64,000 nucleotides of DNA, taken from Tyto alba (lineage: Eukaryota > Chordata > Aves > Strigiformes > Tytonidae). Under the pieces are notes generated by a model. That model was not told the origin of the DNA. It ran no database searches and saw nothing but the letters and a program-made list of their open reading frames with translations. Location of the stretch: assembly GCF_018691265.1 (NCBI RefSeq), contig NW_024881322.1, positions 7,316,001 to 7,380,000 on the forward strand. The letters run 5' to 3'. Positions 25,101-37,179 of this stretch are shown piece after piece. How positions within the stretch are numbered: position 1 is the stretch's first letter; every line of letters starts with the position of its first letter. The position numbers and the translations under genes are program-made.

Positions 25101-26732
25101 ATATGTGCACTTTTTCAAAAGCCAGGTAGATGACTGATATAGTATGTAATTCATTTCATGGCACACTGCTGAATGTTTTTTTATAGATAGTGTTTAACCT
25201 TGCCAATTTTGCTCTGAGATAATCACTCCTTTGAGGATAAAATCTCACATTTAACATTAGAAGAAAAAAAGAACCCCCACGTGCCAAAATCTGCAGTATA
25301 CAACAAATAACGGGGAAGTTACTTAGCCAGAAAGATAACGATTAGAGCAGTTTTCACTGCTGACTCTGTGATTAGCCAGTGGTTGTTATAATATTAATCA
25401 GAAGTACAGAAACTGCTTAGACTACGTTTTGATACATCTGGTGAGCAATGACAAAATGCTTAGACACCTTACAATAATGTATTTCTGCCCTGACTAATGG
25501 AAGTGGCAAATAGATTCATAAAAATCCCTATGTTTAGCACTGGAGCTATTCTCAGGTTGTGGGAGCTTTGCTTATGGTTCTCTGGAGTTTATGATCAGGA
25601 ATATTAATAGTGCCAGCATCTTGTGGAAAGGATGCAAACCCTGGAAGACATCTCTGAAACACCCAAGGGAAGGACATCAACAGTGAAAGTCTGCAGGGTC
25701 AACACAGTGTCCATTTGCTTTGTGAGCCCTGATGGTCCCCTGGAGACTGCTTTTGAGAGAGGAACAGCACAGAAGGTCAATACAAGGTGAAATTTTACCT
25801 GGAGGGAGGAAAAAATATGTATAAGCCCAGATTCATCGTATCGTGCTGTAGGCACATAGTCAAGGTGGCTAAGTTTGGAGTGCTGTCAGCCCTTGGTTCC
25901 CATTATAGTCAAGGCAGAGACAGGCACCTCCTGAGGGCAACTCAGCCCACCTATGATGTGAATCACCCTTGGGAGAGCCTGTGTTTCACCCCAGCTGTTG
26001 GAAACCAACTGTCTGATGTGCTGTGAGATGAATTCTGGCCTTGACGTGTGAGGATGGGACAAACTGTCTCTGACTGAGAGCCTCTAGCCATGAAAGAACC
26101 AAACATAAATCAAATGCTTATCTCAATTACTGAAATGAAAGCTTTCATTAACTTTTAAAGATATTTCACTCTTGCCTCTCCCCTTCCCTTTTGGCCACAC
26201 ACTTGGGACCACTACTGGAAGCATTATTCATTAGATAAGACACTGTCCTTATGGCATTTCCAGTTCAACCAAAAGCAAGAAGTACTGGGGTTCCTGAAGT
26301 AGCTTGACACTTCCTTAGGATTTCACTTCAGATTTTGCAGGCTACAAGAGATTCTGGAAAATATCCAGCCAGGACAAGACTCGGGGGCTCTTTGTCTAAA
26401 CAGTCAAAGAGGCGTTTTAACCCACTTGTTCAGCTAAGATTTTTCACTACCAGGATTGCCAGGTTGGGCCAGAGGTGACCAGATGCAATGGGGGAGTATA
26501 AAAGCATCATATGCCTTAAAGCTTGCTTTAAATGAACCCTCCTTTAGGGACATAATGTGTAGCGTAAGGCTTTGGAGAGGCTTTATGTATGGGGACAAAT
26601 TGTCCTTAGATGGCAGAAGCAATATTCAGAAATTAGTGGGGACTCTGTATTTTACTTTTTATTAATTTATGCTTCCCCCCTTATTGAAACTCCATCTCAA
26701 ATCCATCCAGAAGTAGCAACTTTCAAAAATAC
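22141..26732. other. Non-coding stretch, no gene recognised
   Basis: About 4.6 kb of unique, mostly AT-rich DNA. I see no exon, RNA gene, simple repeat of note or recognisable transposon. Confidence 0.5.
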
Positions 26733-26737
26733 CTTGC
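26733..26737. repeat. Probable target-site duplication, left copy (CTTGC)
   Basis: CTTGC lies directly before the LTR. The copy after the LTR (27780-27784) is ATTGC, so four of five bases agree. A decayed 5-bp duplication is the simplest reading. Confidence 0.55.
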
Positions 26738-26922
26738 TGTGATGGGTTGACTCTGGATGGATGCCAGGTGCCCACCAAAGTTGCTGTATCACTCCCCTCC
26801 TCAGCTGGACACAGGAGAGCATATATAACAAAAGGTTTGTGGGTTGAGATAAGGACAGGGACAGTTCGTTCACTAATTACCATCATGAGCAAAACAGATT
26901 CAACTTGGGGAAATTAGTTTAA

Positions 26923-26928
26923 TTTATT
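26923..26928 (-). terminator. LTR polyadenylation signal (AATAAA)
   Basis: AATAAA on the minus strand, placed near the 3' end of the LTR in its own orientation, at the position equivalent to the signal in the related LTR at 37.9 kb. Confidence 0.6.
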
Positions 26929-27150
26929 ACCAATCAAATCAGAGTAGAATAATGAATGAGAAATAAAACCAAATCTTAAAACACCTTCCCCTCAGCCCTC
27001 CCTTCTTCATGGGTTTAACTTTACTCCCCATATTCCCTACCTCCTCTCCCCAAGAAGGATGGACAATGGGGCTTGTGGTCAGTTCATCACATGTTGCTTC
27101 TGCCACTCCTTCCTCTTCAGGGGGAGGAATCTTCACACTCTTCTCCTGAT

Positions 27151-27442
27151 CCAGTGTGGGGTCCCTCCCACGGGACACAGTTCTCCATGATCTTCTTCAA
27201 TGTGAGCCCTTCCCACAGGCTGCAGCTTTTCATAAACTGCTCCAGCATGGGTCCCTCACAAGGTCATGAGTCCTGCCAGAAAACCTGCTCCAGTGTGGGC
27301 TCCTCCCTCTGCGAGGTCACAGGTCCTGCCAGGACCCTGCTCCAACACGGGGTTCCTATGGGGTCACAACCTCCTTTGGTTACCCACCTGCTCCAATGTG
27401 GGGTCCTCTCAGGGCTGCAGGTTGGTATCTGCTCCACCATGG
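27151..27442. repeat. Seven degenerate ~47-bp units inside the LTR
   Basis: A CTGCTCCAGTGTGGGGTCC-like core recurs with starts at about 27151, 27198, 27242, 27290, 27342, 27393 and 27434, a spacing of 41-52 bp. The repeats produce an accidental 253-codon plus-strand frame (27073-27834), antisense to the LTR and rich in Cys and Ser. I do not regard that frame as a gene. Confidence 0.75.
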
Positions 27443-27779
27443 ACCTCCATGGGTGCAGGGGCACAGCCTGCCTCACCGTGGGCTTCACCACGGGCTGCAG
27501 GAGAATCTCTGCTCCAGTGCCTGCAGCACCTCCTGCCCCTGTTCTCTCACATATTCTCACTCTCCTCTCTGGCTGCAGTTGGGCAGGTTTTTTTTTCCCT
27601 CTTCTTAGGTACGTTACCCCAGAGGCGCTACCACCTTCACTGCTGGGCTTGGGCTTGGTTCATCTTGGAGCCAGATGCCACTGGCTCTATTGGACACAGG
27701 GGAAGCTTCTAGCATCTTCTTACAGAAGCCATTCCTGTACCCCCCCACTACCAAAAACTTGCCATGTGAACCTCATACA

Positions 27780-27784
27780 ATTGC
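27780..27784. repeat. Probable target-site duplication, right copy (ATTGC)
   Basis: Right partner of CTTGC at 26733-26737, with one mismatch. Confidence 0.55.
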
Positions 27785-28100
27785 AAATAAAAACCCCCAA
27801 AAGACAAGAGCTTTGTCTTAAGACATCACTTTAAAGCATCTCTGGCAAAATTTGCCTATGGAAGATTAATTCATTTTTTTTTTTTTTTAGGAAATCTATC
27901 TCTGCTTTTTTATTCTAATCTGTTTGACATAGGTTTCATTGCACAAAAAGATTTTAAGAGCACTTACCTCTTCAAAGTATGCCTCATTTTGCCACTACAT
28001 AAATCAGAAAGGTAGGCTATTTTTCTTAAGCTTACTAACCCAAACAGCAAAGACCTGAATTCCTCTGGAACTACTCACGTAGAGTAAATAATTAGACCTT
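27785..28100. other. Non-coding stretch with a T-run
   Basis: Unique AT-rich sequence with a 15-nt T-run (27874-27888) followed by AG. No gene seen. Confidence 0.5.
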
Positions 28101-28220
28101 GATCTGATGAAGGCACTTAACAGCAGGCTTATTTTTAACTCCATGAGTGCAGCCATTGAATTCAAAGGGATTGTTTGGATGTTTAAGTTGAGTGCATATT
28201 TAAGTGCATTGCTGATCAGA
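28101..28220. repeat. Ancient palindromic amniote repeat, about 120 bp
   Basis: The segment is an imperfect palindrome centred on GAATTC at 28158-28163, with arms of about 60 bp. Left-arm words (GCACTTAA, TTTTTAACTC, ATGAGTGCAGCCATTGAATTC) pair with right-arm words (TTAAGTGCA, TTTAAGTTGAGTGCA, AAAGGGA). The order matches an old repeat I know from turtles, crocodiles and birds ('GCACTTAAGCACATGCTTAACTT ... CCCATTGAAGTCAATGGG ...' and its mirror). Such elements look like non-autonomous DNA transposons, but the class is inference. Both arms are decayed. Confidence 0.6.
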
Positions 28221-31200
28221 GCATCCTAATCCTTAAACTCTGCCATTGATTTCGATGGGGTCACTGGTACAGGGTGATGTCAGCGGGCTGAGGGCAGCAG
28301 GACTGCAACCGTGACTTGTTGAAATCATGGGAAGATATATATATTTCACTTCTCTCCAGATCCACAAAGGTTGTTTGGTTTTGTTTTGGGGGGGTTGGGT
28401 TTTTGCTGGAGTTTTTTCCTTTCTTATTTAGGTTATTCCATATCTTCCCTATTCCAGGGAAATACTACCTCAGCCATGTGAAATGGAGAATACTCACCCT
28501 ACCCTGCTAAAACACCTGGAAAACATGACCAGGGAATGATCAACAAATAAATTGCCAAGCTCTGCAATTCTTCACTCTTGTGCCTAATCTCAAAAGGAGG
28601 CTAATTAAGACCAACAGCACACTCCTCAAAGAGCAAAGATTACTTAATTTGATACTTTTACAGACAGTTGACATATGGTTTCCTCCTCTTCCCCCTGCCC
28701 CTTCCCGCACTTAAGTTTAAGGGCTGAAGTCGTAGATAGGACTTCTGATTCTCCTCACTGCTGGGCTGGGTTTCATCTCATGTGGAAAAAAATTGGTGCT
28801 ATCGGGCTCAAGGACTTGATCTTACCAAGAGGAGCTTGCATTTCCTCAGAGCAGACCCATATGCCTTTTTCTTCCTAACAGATGTACTACCAGAAAAACA
28901 GATTGGTGAAATGGAGCTTGTTCCTTAAGGGTGAACTGAAGCGCAAACTACCATGTGTAAAAAACAAAGTCTGCTTCTTTGAACCACACACTTAGTAGGG
29001 TGCATATTCAATGCAGCTGCACCACGATCATCCTTGGAAACATGACGAGCCGGATGAGAAAGAGATTTACGGGCACAATTTTTCGGAGCAACGGTAGCTC
29101 AGAATTATTGAGTTTCCCCATTCAGGCCAATGTGAGAAGCCACCCTAAGTCTGATGCAATTTAAACCACTCCATAGATCATGCTGAACATCTTCTAATAA
29201 GTTTCATTACAGCCTTACTGAACCTGATAGATGTTAGCTGGGGAGGAGGACGAGGTGTACTCTATTATGTATGCTATAGCCTATCTTCTCACTGCATCAT
29301 GTCCTCAGCTGATGCAGATCAGTGGAGCTCTGGCTCAGTTAATGGGTTTTGTGCCAGTTTTTGCCATTCAAGGATTTGGGCAATCAGGTTTATTGCAGCA
29401 TCTCAGAAGGTTTAGTCTTTTGCATTTAACAACACCTGCCTATGGGGTTTAATTCTCTGCTCTGCCTATGCGAATGCACACGAGTTGCCTGTGACTCACG
29501 CTCCCCTTCTTGCATGGGGTCAGGTCTACATCCCCATGTCCCAGGATACAGTCCTGGCTGCAGGCTGATCCCTGCCCTTGGGCATTAACTGCTGGGAAAC
29601 CCTCAGCAAATCAGCACCAAATCCTGAAAATCAGGAGGCATGAGAGATTATGGTACAGCTACACTCAGTAATGGGCATTGTGTGAGACCTGAAGTTATCA
29701 CAAACGGAGGATGTGATATCAATCCCAAGTGGGTCTCATTATACATGTTAGAGAGAGACAAGGTTTTCCCTATGTTTCCTAACACACTTTCAAACTAACA
29801 CAAGTGACCCAGACAAAACACAGGTGCCAGAACCAAAACCAACATGGACTTCAGATAGGATGCACGCTGTTGCTCCTTCCATAGCACTTTCCTTCTGCTT
29901 CTTCTATTTCTGAGGTCTTAGGTTTTAAATGTAATGAGAACTTTGCAAAAATTTTGCAGTCCTCATTATAAAACCATTTTTCAGTCTTTGGCTTACATGA
30001 GATGCCTTTGCCATGATCAGCTTCAGGTACTTCTGGGCAAGTCAGAGTTTCTCATAGCTGTATAAATAAATATTTTCTGTAGTACACCCATGATTGATCA
30101 TCATCTCCATTTGTGTATTTATGACTGTGACAGTTACAGAGCTTGCACAAGAAGATACATTTTTTAATGATGTTTACACTCATTTCAGCAATCATAGTTA
30201 TATATAGCTACATATTTGAAAGTCCTAAATAAACAGGTTATATCTCACATAAGAAGGAAAATGAAATGAAAATATAAACTAGAACCAAATGCATCATCTG
30301 AAGACTTAGCCCTTAACAAATACTTGGCATGTTTTGTACATCTGATAGGTATGTATATGTTTTAAAGGAAGTATATATTTGAGTCTAGATATGTAAAACA
30401 AATATAAATATATGTGTATCTATTGGATATAAAAATACATAATGCAACATATACAACCATACACACCTGTCTATACACACATGTGCAAGCACAGGCATGT
30501 ACCCATGCACATATGTCCACACATTTGGTAGCACAATACTTTTGAATCCTTGCAGCTGGAAGGTCTGTGTTACAATAACATCTTGGGAGCTTAAAATAAC
30601 ATAGCTGCCATGCTAGTGAATGCCAGAGGAGCTGTTAGCACTGTAAGTCCTCTCAGAAAAGGGAGCTTCAAGAGCAGCAGAGAAACCTGTGGGCTGGGCT
30701 GGGGGGGTGAGGGGCTGGAGAAAGTCCTTTGGTGTACGTTGCCATTCACCACATGATGCACGGGAGTGCTGAGGGGGCTTGGCAACACGCTGAGAGCCCA
30801 TAGCTTTAGCTGGTGTGCAAACACCACACACACGTACACACACATACAGTCAAAATGACCACAATTTAATAGTATGGCCTACGCATGTGCTTGAAATGTG
30901 TACCACAGGTGGGACAAACAGCCTGCACCCTGCTTTTTGCACCACAAGGCTCTCAAGGGAGAAAAGGGCCGGAGGTGTTCAGGGAGCTGGGCAAGGGTGC
31001 CCACAGGCATTTGGGTCCTGTGGAGAGGGCTGCATGCTGGCAAAGAGGGGCTTGCTCTGGAAAAGCTGCAAGCAGGGCTTACAGGGTGAAGCAAGAAGAA
31101 GGGAGATGGTTGTTGTGGCATCACGCCATGTTCTCCGTTTCATTTCTAAACCACGAGGCAGAAGGTGTTACCTAAAAACGGAACTCGATCGAGTGCTGAC

Positions 31201-31300
31201 TCTAGGCGTGAGAGCCATCCAGCTCCAGGTCTGCATTTGGTAGCCAGGACCATGTTCAGAAATCATTCGATTAACACTTATAAAGGTTGCAGTTCTTCAC
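28221..31300. other. Non-coding stretch, no gene recognised
   Basis: Unique DNA with a long TA/CA-rich decayed microsatellite region at about 30340-30530 and a short (CA)n near 30823-30845. No exon or RNA gene is supported. Confidence 0.5.
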
Positions 31301-31309
31301 CTCTCAGCC

Positions 31310-31620
31310 ACCTTGAAGGGAGCGCGGGCTCCACCGAAGCTGATGGGAGTCTGTTGCTCCGCGCTGAGGAAGGGCAGCCCTCATGCCTCCTCCCTGCCGC
31401 TGCCCCTGCCTCGCACCTCTGCCCAACAGCACGTCGGGTCTGCGGGCAGATCTCTGCCTTGCCTCTGCCAAGCTCCTGCTGCGGGCTCCTGCTCTGGCCC
31501 AGCACAGCACCCCACGGCACGGCACGGCACAGTGCCGGGCAGGGGATGCTGCTCCTTGCGGAGCTCTCCACCCCGCTCCCTCCCCTCTTCCCTTGCCAAC
31601 AGTTGGAGCCAGCACCTCCC
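31310..31620. promoter_or_regulatory. CpG- and GC-rich patch
   Basis: CpG sites are dense (GAGCGCGGG, CTCCGCGCTG, GCACGTCGGG, then three GGCAC units at about 31515-31530). GGCAC is followed by GTGCC, which could form a hairpin. Open frames occur on both strands at the same place, as expected from GC-rich composition. The patch is small for a CpG island and no splice donor or TATA-like box is clearly placed, so a promoter role is only a possibility. Confidence 0.25.
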
Positions 31621-34600
31621 TTCCTGAGTCTAAAGGAAAACTATTTTTGCAGCCGTAGTTAGCTGGACTTGCTACAAATATTCCCAGGGAGGCTAAATTT
31701 TTCCTTGGCTGTTCTCTGATAATCCGAAGGGGTGTTGCAGCTGTTACCCCTTGATGCCAGCGACCTCGTGCAGGCAGTGGTGGAGACTGTTCCGCTCACT
31801 AGCATGGCTGCAGGTACCGATCCTCAACCAGAAATGCAGCCTGTGGCATCTGCCCAGACACTCTCCTTCTCCACAAGGCTGGTTGCTCACACTGCCTGGA
31901 AACCAGAGCCTCAGGCCCATGGTCTTTACTTGTATCCCCACAACTGTGGTGAGTATCACTGCGGTATAAATGACTTGGGTGAGAGTCCAGGAGCAGCTGG
32001 ATCCTGAAAGCCAGATTTACGGGTTATTTTTTCAGCGCTCAGCAGCTCCACCTGTAGCCTGGGTGGTGTCCAGGCCTGGTGAGAAAACAGCTGCTCTGCT
32101 GATGCTGATGCTGAATCAGGATCCGAGCTTTGCCAAAAAGCCAGGGCCAGCTGAGAGCCATCAAATGGCGTGAAAATGTAACTTAGGGCTCACAAGTGGG
32201 ATTGAACGTTCTAGACCCAATTCCTTTCACCTTATTCAAGCAAGAAGACCCATTAAAATAAAAATAACTGTCTGTTCGTGCACATGCATTTTCCTTTTTT
32301 GATCAACTACCTCTTTGCTGATATGCCTAGTAGAGTGTTTGAAATCCCTATAAATGTTAGATGTCCATGATAAAAGACAGTGCCCTTATTTGGCCTGTGG
32401 CCATTTTCCATGTTTATTTGCTTATTTATTTCAGTTAAGTGCAACACACCAGTTGATGCACAACACCCATGTGCCGCAATACGGCTCCGGGTTGCCTTGG
32501 CAACGGGTGGAAAGGGTTTTGAAGAGCCAGAGAGGCCCATGTTAATGAAAACAAGCATTCAGGGGGCCTCTTCTCCAGGTGGACGAGAAGAGGCTCCCCG
32601 CTGGGCTCCCTCTCCCAGCCTGCTTTCAAATAGTCTGGTGCTTTAAACAAAAACTACAAAAAACAACAACAACAAAAAAGCCCACCACCCAGCCCCCTCT
32701 GCTTTTCTTTCCATGCTAAAACGCAACTACTGATTAAAAGTTCTGAGACAGTTCTTTGAAGCCTTTCATTAATAGGTTTCCTTTATGAATCCAAATTAGA
32801 CGGTCAATGCATTTTCCTGAAAAAAAAAAAAAAAAAAAAAAAAAAGAAAGGAAAGAGAACTATTATGGAAATGTTTGTTGTTGTTGTTGTTGCTGCTTGC
32901 TTTTATATGTTTAATCTCCCACATGTGCATCCGTGCCAGATGGCACTGCCCGTAAGATGGGAGATAATCTTTGCACATCATCTTCACCAGGTTGATGCTG
33001 GTCCCTGGGCTGCTCCAGGCTGTGGCTCTTGTTTGGACATGGTGGAGACCAAGGGCTTTGTCATGGACTCTGTGGGATAGGGTTGACCCTGCCTGGGCTC
33101 AGCACCCACAGTTCCCACCGAGAGTCTCATGTGAGGGCAGGGAACGGGTGAGTTATTCATAGAGGCCTTGTGGGAGTAAGGCTGTGATACTGAATGCATG
33201 AGGAGGTCTCCCCACTGGAGGAAGTGGGTCTTCTGGAAAGATATCTGGGCACCCATGCTTAGGAAATTGAACAGTCATGAGGAATATCTGACCCTATTCA
33301 ATTGTATCTTTTGGAAACATGAGGAAAACGGTAATGAATGACACTAGGAGCTGAGCAGGATTATAGCTGCCAGCTTCAGTGAGATTCACGAGTGTCCCAC
33401 TTCCCTTAAGGCTGTCCAGCACCTCCTGGGTATTCCCAAAGGCTAAACTGCTGACTGACTCAATGAGGTGATGCCCATGGGGTGTGCAAAGAGATAAGTA
33501 TGTAAATATGGGGGTGACATGAAAGGGGAAGCATCCAATGAAGTTCTGAACATGAGTTGAAGGTTGCTTTAGGCTGATGATGGTGGGTAAGGGAGTGAAG
33601 AGCTTCTGGACACCAAGGCCAGCAGAAGGGTACTGTGTGATAATATGGTGTGATAGATTTCTGTTCCTATTTCTGTTTCCATGTGAGCTTTTCTTGTGCA
33701 GGGCACAACACATTATTCTGTGGACAATAATAACCAACACTTTTCAATGCACAGTCAGGCTCACAGTCCAAAGTCTGAATTTGTGGCACAAAACCATAGG
33801 AAAGCAAGAAGTGTCAGTTGGGAGTGAAGAAGGCTTCTGTAACAATGATACTGAAGCAGGAGACACGGTGGCCAGCAGGACAGCAAGGTGGTGGCCACAG
33901 AAAACCATGGAGGGAGATGCCCAACTTCCCTGCCATGGACATTATCATTTGCACACAGCTTGCAGTGACATGGCAGGCAGCTCCTCCAGCAGAAGGTATC
34001 TTCCACCTCCTCAGAAGCAATGAGAGGTGACTGCCTATTTAGACTGGTGAAATGTCACAAGCTCTGAATAAAAGAAATTGGGGTAACTGTTCCTTTTGAA
34101 AAAAATCTGAAACCAACCCAGATCATGTGAGGCTGGGGATAAAATCCCAAGAGCTGATGGCATAGCTCCCAGTGTTAAGCAAAATATATGTATATTTTTT
34201 GGTAGGGCTCTTCACCGCTTGTTGGTGACTCAGTGCCAGAAAGTGACTCATGTTGAAACAGCATTACAGAGAGACAAAGAAACTGTGTAATACACCACCA
34301 GGCTTTCCGTCTGATAATACTCTCATGGAAGGAGTGTTTTACTCTGCCCTGAACTGCAGTGAAGCTGATCACCAAGAGCAGTGACGTATTGGTCAGTTCG
34401 TTAATCTAAGCAAAGGGGAGTGAAGCTGGAAATGTTTATAAGTGATTTCCCTTTGCTGAGGAAGGAGATAAGAATAACTATGACAATGCTCCTAAAACAT
34501 TTGTTGAATGTTTCGTTTGAAAATGAAGCATACCAAAAAAGAAGGCAGTGCCTGAATGGGGGGCAGGGGATCTAGAGAAAACACTGCTCCTTGTAAATGC

Positions 34601-36979
34601 CTCCCCAGGAAAAGCAACATTGCATCTAAAATGTCCACAAGTAGTTTTAGGGGGCCTGAAGTGTCTGGATGGCCGAGCTGCAGGGGGACCCCTTTCTGAA
34701 GGGAGGACATTCAAAACTCTGGAAAACAGGTCTCTTTCAGGGACATAAGAACCTGAGGATGCTCAAAACATTAATTTACAGTTGAGATTACAGGCAAACT
34801 GTGTTTTTGGTGGCAGTCATTTAGAGCCCATGAAAAACTGTCTCCGAATTGGGACATTTCTGGGAATTTTTATAATACCCATCTGAGTTGTCTCTGAAAT
34901 AGGCCAAGAAACAAATTCATCAAACCACGTGGGGTGCCTGCAAGAAGGCAGGGAAGGTTGACTGAAGTGATATCAAGGACATCTGCAGTGTGTCATACGC
35001 TTCGTTTTGCAGGTGCCACTGTTACATCTCTGCAAACTTCACGTGTCCTCAGTGCGATCCCAGGGGCTCTGGTCGCGTGTTCTGCACCAGCGTGAGGGTT
35101 TGCAGCACTCCAGCCAAGCACAGAGCCCTCCGACGGGCTGGGACGTGAGGCCATGAGCTGCTGCTGCTCTTGTCGCCGGGAGGGTGTGGAGCAGGGCTGA
35201 CCCATCTACTGCCCTGCCAAATCTCTGCGAGACCCTGAATTGTTCCTGGCTTGGCTTATGCTCCAGGGCTGCCCCACATGAATAACCCCACGCTGTGCAG
35301 GCTTGCTCGTGGGCTTAGGTGAACAGCCAAGATCTGTGTTTACTTTTTTTGGGGTATGGCAAAGACATCTAATTGCACCCACAGTGTATTTTGGTGTAAA
35401 ACTATTTAACGCTTACATTACAGAATCTAAAGCATGTTTTGTTCCTTGTGGCTCCTAAAATCTGCAATATAGCCCTGCCAATGAAAACACAGAGACTAGG
35501 CTATGCAAGGAAACAGCTAGCTCAGCAAAAACAGTGGTCTGTTGTTGTACTTGCAATGAAGAAGCAGAAAAACCTCCACTACCCACAGAAATGCTGCTCC
35601 ATTTTGTTCTTGAAAGTGGCAATTTAGAACTAAAGGCAGCTGAATTACATGGGCAACATGGGAAGAATTTGTTTTATGTGGGAGCTGCTATACATACATA
35701 ACTTTGCCGTAAAACTTCTGTATTGATCATGGTAACCTGCCCGGGTCACCTTGCTCTAACCAGTTATGGGGATAATCTGACAGTCTAGTAGCATACTCTT
35801 TTTATCTGCAGTGCTCTGCACAAGTATTCATAAACCATCCACCACTATAAAGCAGCTGTTCTAATGCCCTTAGTCGTTGCTGTAGACTACGTCCCTAGAT
35901 TGCTCTGGCATGTAAAACAGAGGCAAAGCACATAAAGACCTGGATATGTCTCATTTGTACTCACCGTGGAAATGATCAAAACTATTGCCTTTACTGTTTG
36001 GTTTTGGTTTGGATTTTTTTCACGGGAAGTGCCACAGACTTAATGGCATGCAGCTTTGTCGGTGAGAAAATCCTGGATGTCTACTTCATGATATATAAAT
36101 GGCAAGGTATTTGACTTGTGTCACCTGTACTGTGTTTCATCTAGGTAGCTTAACACTGATGTTGCATGTACAATAAGACTGGACAGGATGCCCATTTGAT
36201 ATTAATGTCAGGAAGTTTGCTGGAAACATGCTGGGTCAGATACAACACTGCACAGAGACACATAAATTGGCAGTAACAGTCCTCAAACTGGAGGAGAAAT
36301 ATCTTCTTCTAATATCAGGATGTTTAGGAAGAGTACAAAATATAGCTGTGCAAATGTGCATGTAAGAGCCTCGTGCAGAACTGGAATTGCTATTTTCCCC
36401 TTCTCATTGGGGACTCACTCTAGCATTCCCCTCCACCTAGAGAGGGTCTCGGAGGTAGATTTCAGCTGAATGGGAGGTCTGTGGGTTCATACATTTGCCT
36501 TTACTATGATTTCTATGTATCTACATATTGCCAGGGGAGAGCTACAGCCACTGTAGCTACATGGTAAATCTCTTCTACAGCACAGGCAGTGGTATGGTAC
36601 AAACACTACTTATTTAGACCTCACAGCACTGATTTGCATTAGGTAAATTCATGCAAACTGTAGCTTGCATCTTACTTCCTTTTGCATGGTTGGTTGTCCC
36701 TGCAGGAAGGAACAAGCTTTGTGCTCAGTAAGTTTGGGGTGGAAGCTGGTCATTGCAGGAGATGGATGATAATGGGTGGATAGGATATGGCTCTATTCTT
36801 CCCGGGTCTTGCCTTTTCCTCAGAGCTGCCAGACACTTGCTTGTACTCTTTTGGCAGTGATATCAGCATTGTCCAGCCCAAGGTTTAAAAAAATTGTGAA
36901 TGAGACATTTCCCCAAATCAAAACATGGACGGTGAATTAGATTAAATGAAATAAATGGAAGGTTTGTTTTCCCTTTGTA
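31621..36979. other. Long non-coding stretch, no gene recognised
   Basis: Contains a 26-nt A-run (32820-32845), a (TTG)n run (about 32873-32892) and otherwise unique sequence. Two overlapping 148-codon frames on opposite strands (33294-33740 minus and 33577-34023 plus) have no recognisable domains. A GC-richer patch lies near 35000-35200. Confidence 0.5.
32820..32845. repeat. A-run, 26 nt
   Basis: Uninterrupted A-tract. No retroposed gene or SINE was recognised upstream, so it is treated as a simple repeat. Confidence 0.9.
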
Positions 36980-37014
36980 CTAAAGGAATGCCATGTCCAG
37001 GTTTGAGCACTGGG
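36980..37014 (+). mobile_element. Old CR1 fragment, left part (split by the LTR)
   Basis: The plus strand just before the LTR reads like the CR1 ORF2 segment that usually encodes 'EYCVQFW': here CHVQV, then a stop, then AL. It joins in register with the CR1 sequence after the LTR (GFKKDVKK from 38091). It is part of one older CR1 interrupted by the LTR. The left boundary is uncertain. Confidence 0.55.
37010..37014. repeat. Target-site duplication, left copy (CTGGG)
   Basis: CTGGG directly precedes the LTR and is repeated perfectly at 38088-38092. A 5-bp duplication is the size usually seen with ERVL-type integrases. Confidence 0.88.
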
Positions 37015-37144
37015 TGTCGTGGGTTGAGTGAGTGGTGGAGTTTTTTGGTGGCAGGGGAGGGGGCTATCGGGGCGGCCCCCTGTGAGAAGCTTCTCGAAGC
37101 TCCCCCAGCTCCAAGTCAGCTCCACTTCTGTTTGGGAAATTGAG

Positions 37145-37179
37145 CCAATTGTCTGCGCCTCTGCGATAACGTATTTAAG
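37145..37179 (+). promoter_or_regulatory. LTR promoter: CCAAT box and TATA-like box
   Basis: CCAAT at 37145-37149 and TATTTAAG at 37172-37179, spaced as in many retroviral U3 regions. The predicted transcription start is near 37200-37210. Only about 190 bp of U3 would lie upstream, which is short. The equivalent site in the 26.7-kb LTR reads TACCTAAG on its own strand, so that copy has lost it. Confidence 0.5.

Larger units (their letters stand above)
26738..27779 (-). mobile_element. Solo LTR of an avian endogenous retrovirus (ERVL-like), older copy
   Basis: The element runs from TGTGATGGGTT to ...CTCATACA on the plus strand, so it starts with TG and ends with CA. Its ends are imperfect inverted repeats and a probable 5-bp target duplication flanks it. 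On the minus strand it matches the LTR at 37015-38087 in order: a GTTTTTGGTAG-like start, a GAAGCTT-containing block, then GCGCCTCTG...TAACGTA...TAAGAAG. That gives the orientation. The polyadenylation signal AATAAA is at 26923-26928 (minus). The TATA-like box of the relative is degraded here. The middle carries seven imperfect units of about 47 bp. No gag, pol or env lies next to it, so it is a solo LTR left by recombination. Many CpG sites seen in the relative are lost, suggesting greater age. ERVL is inferred from the 5-bp duplication and remembered family resemblance. Confidence 0.85.

Noticed and set aside
27073..27834. Open frame of 253 codons on the plus strand
   Set aside because: It lies antisense inside the solo LTR, and its Cys/Ser-rich pattern comes from the ~47-bp repeat units. 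It has no known domain.
32820..32845. A-run as the tail of a retroposed gene
   Set aside because: No processed-gene sequence or target duplication is visible upstream or downstream.
33294..34023. Two 148-codon frames on opposite strands
   Set aside because: The overlap on opposite strands, the odd composition and the lack of motifs point to chance.
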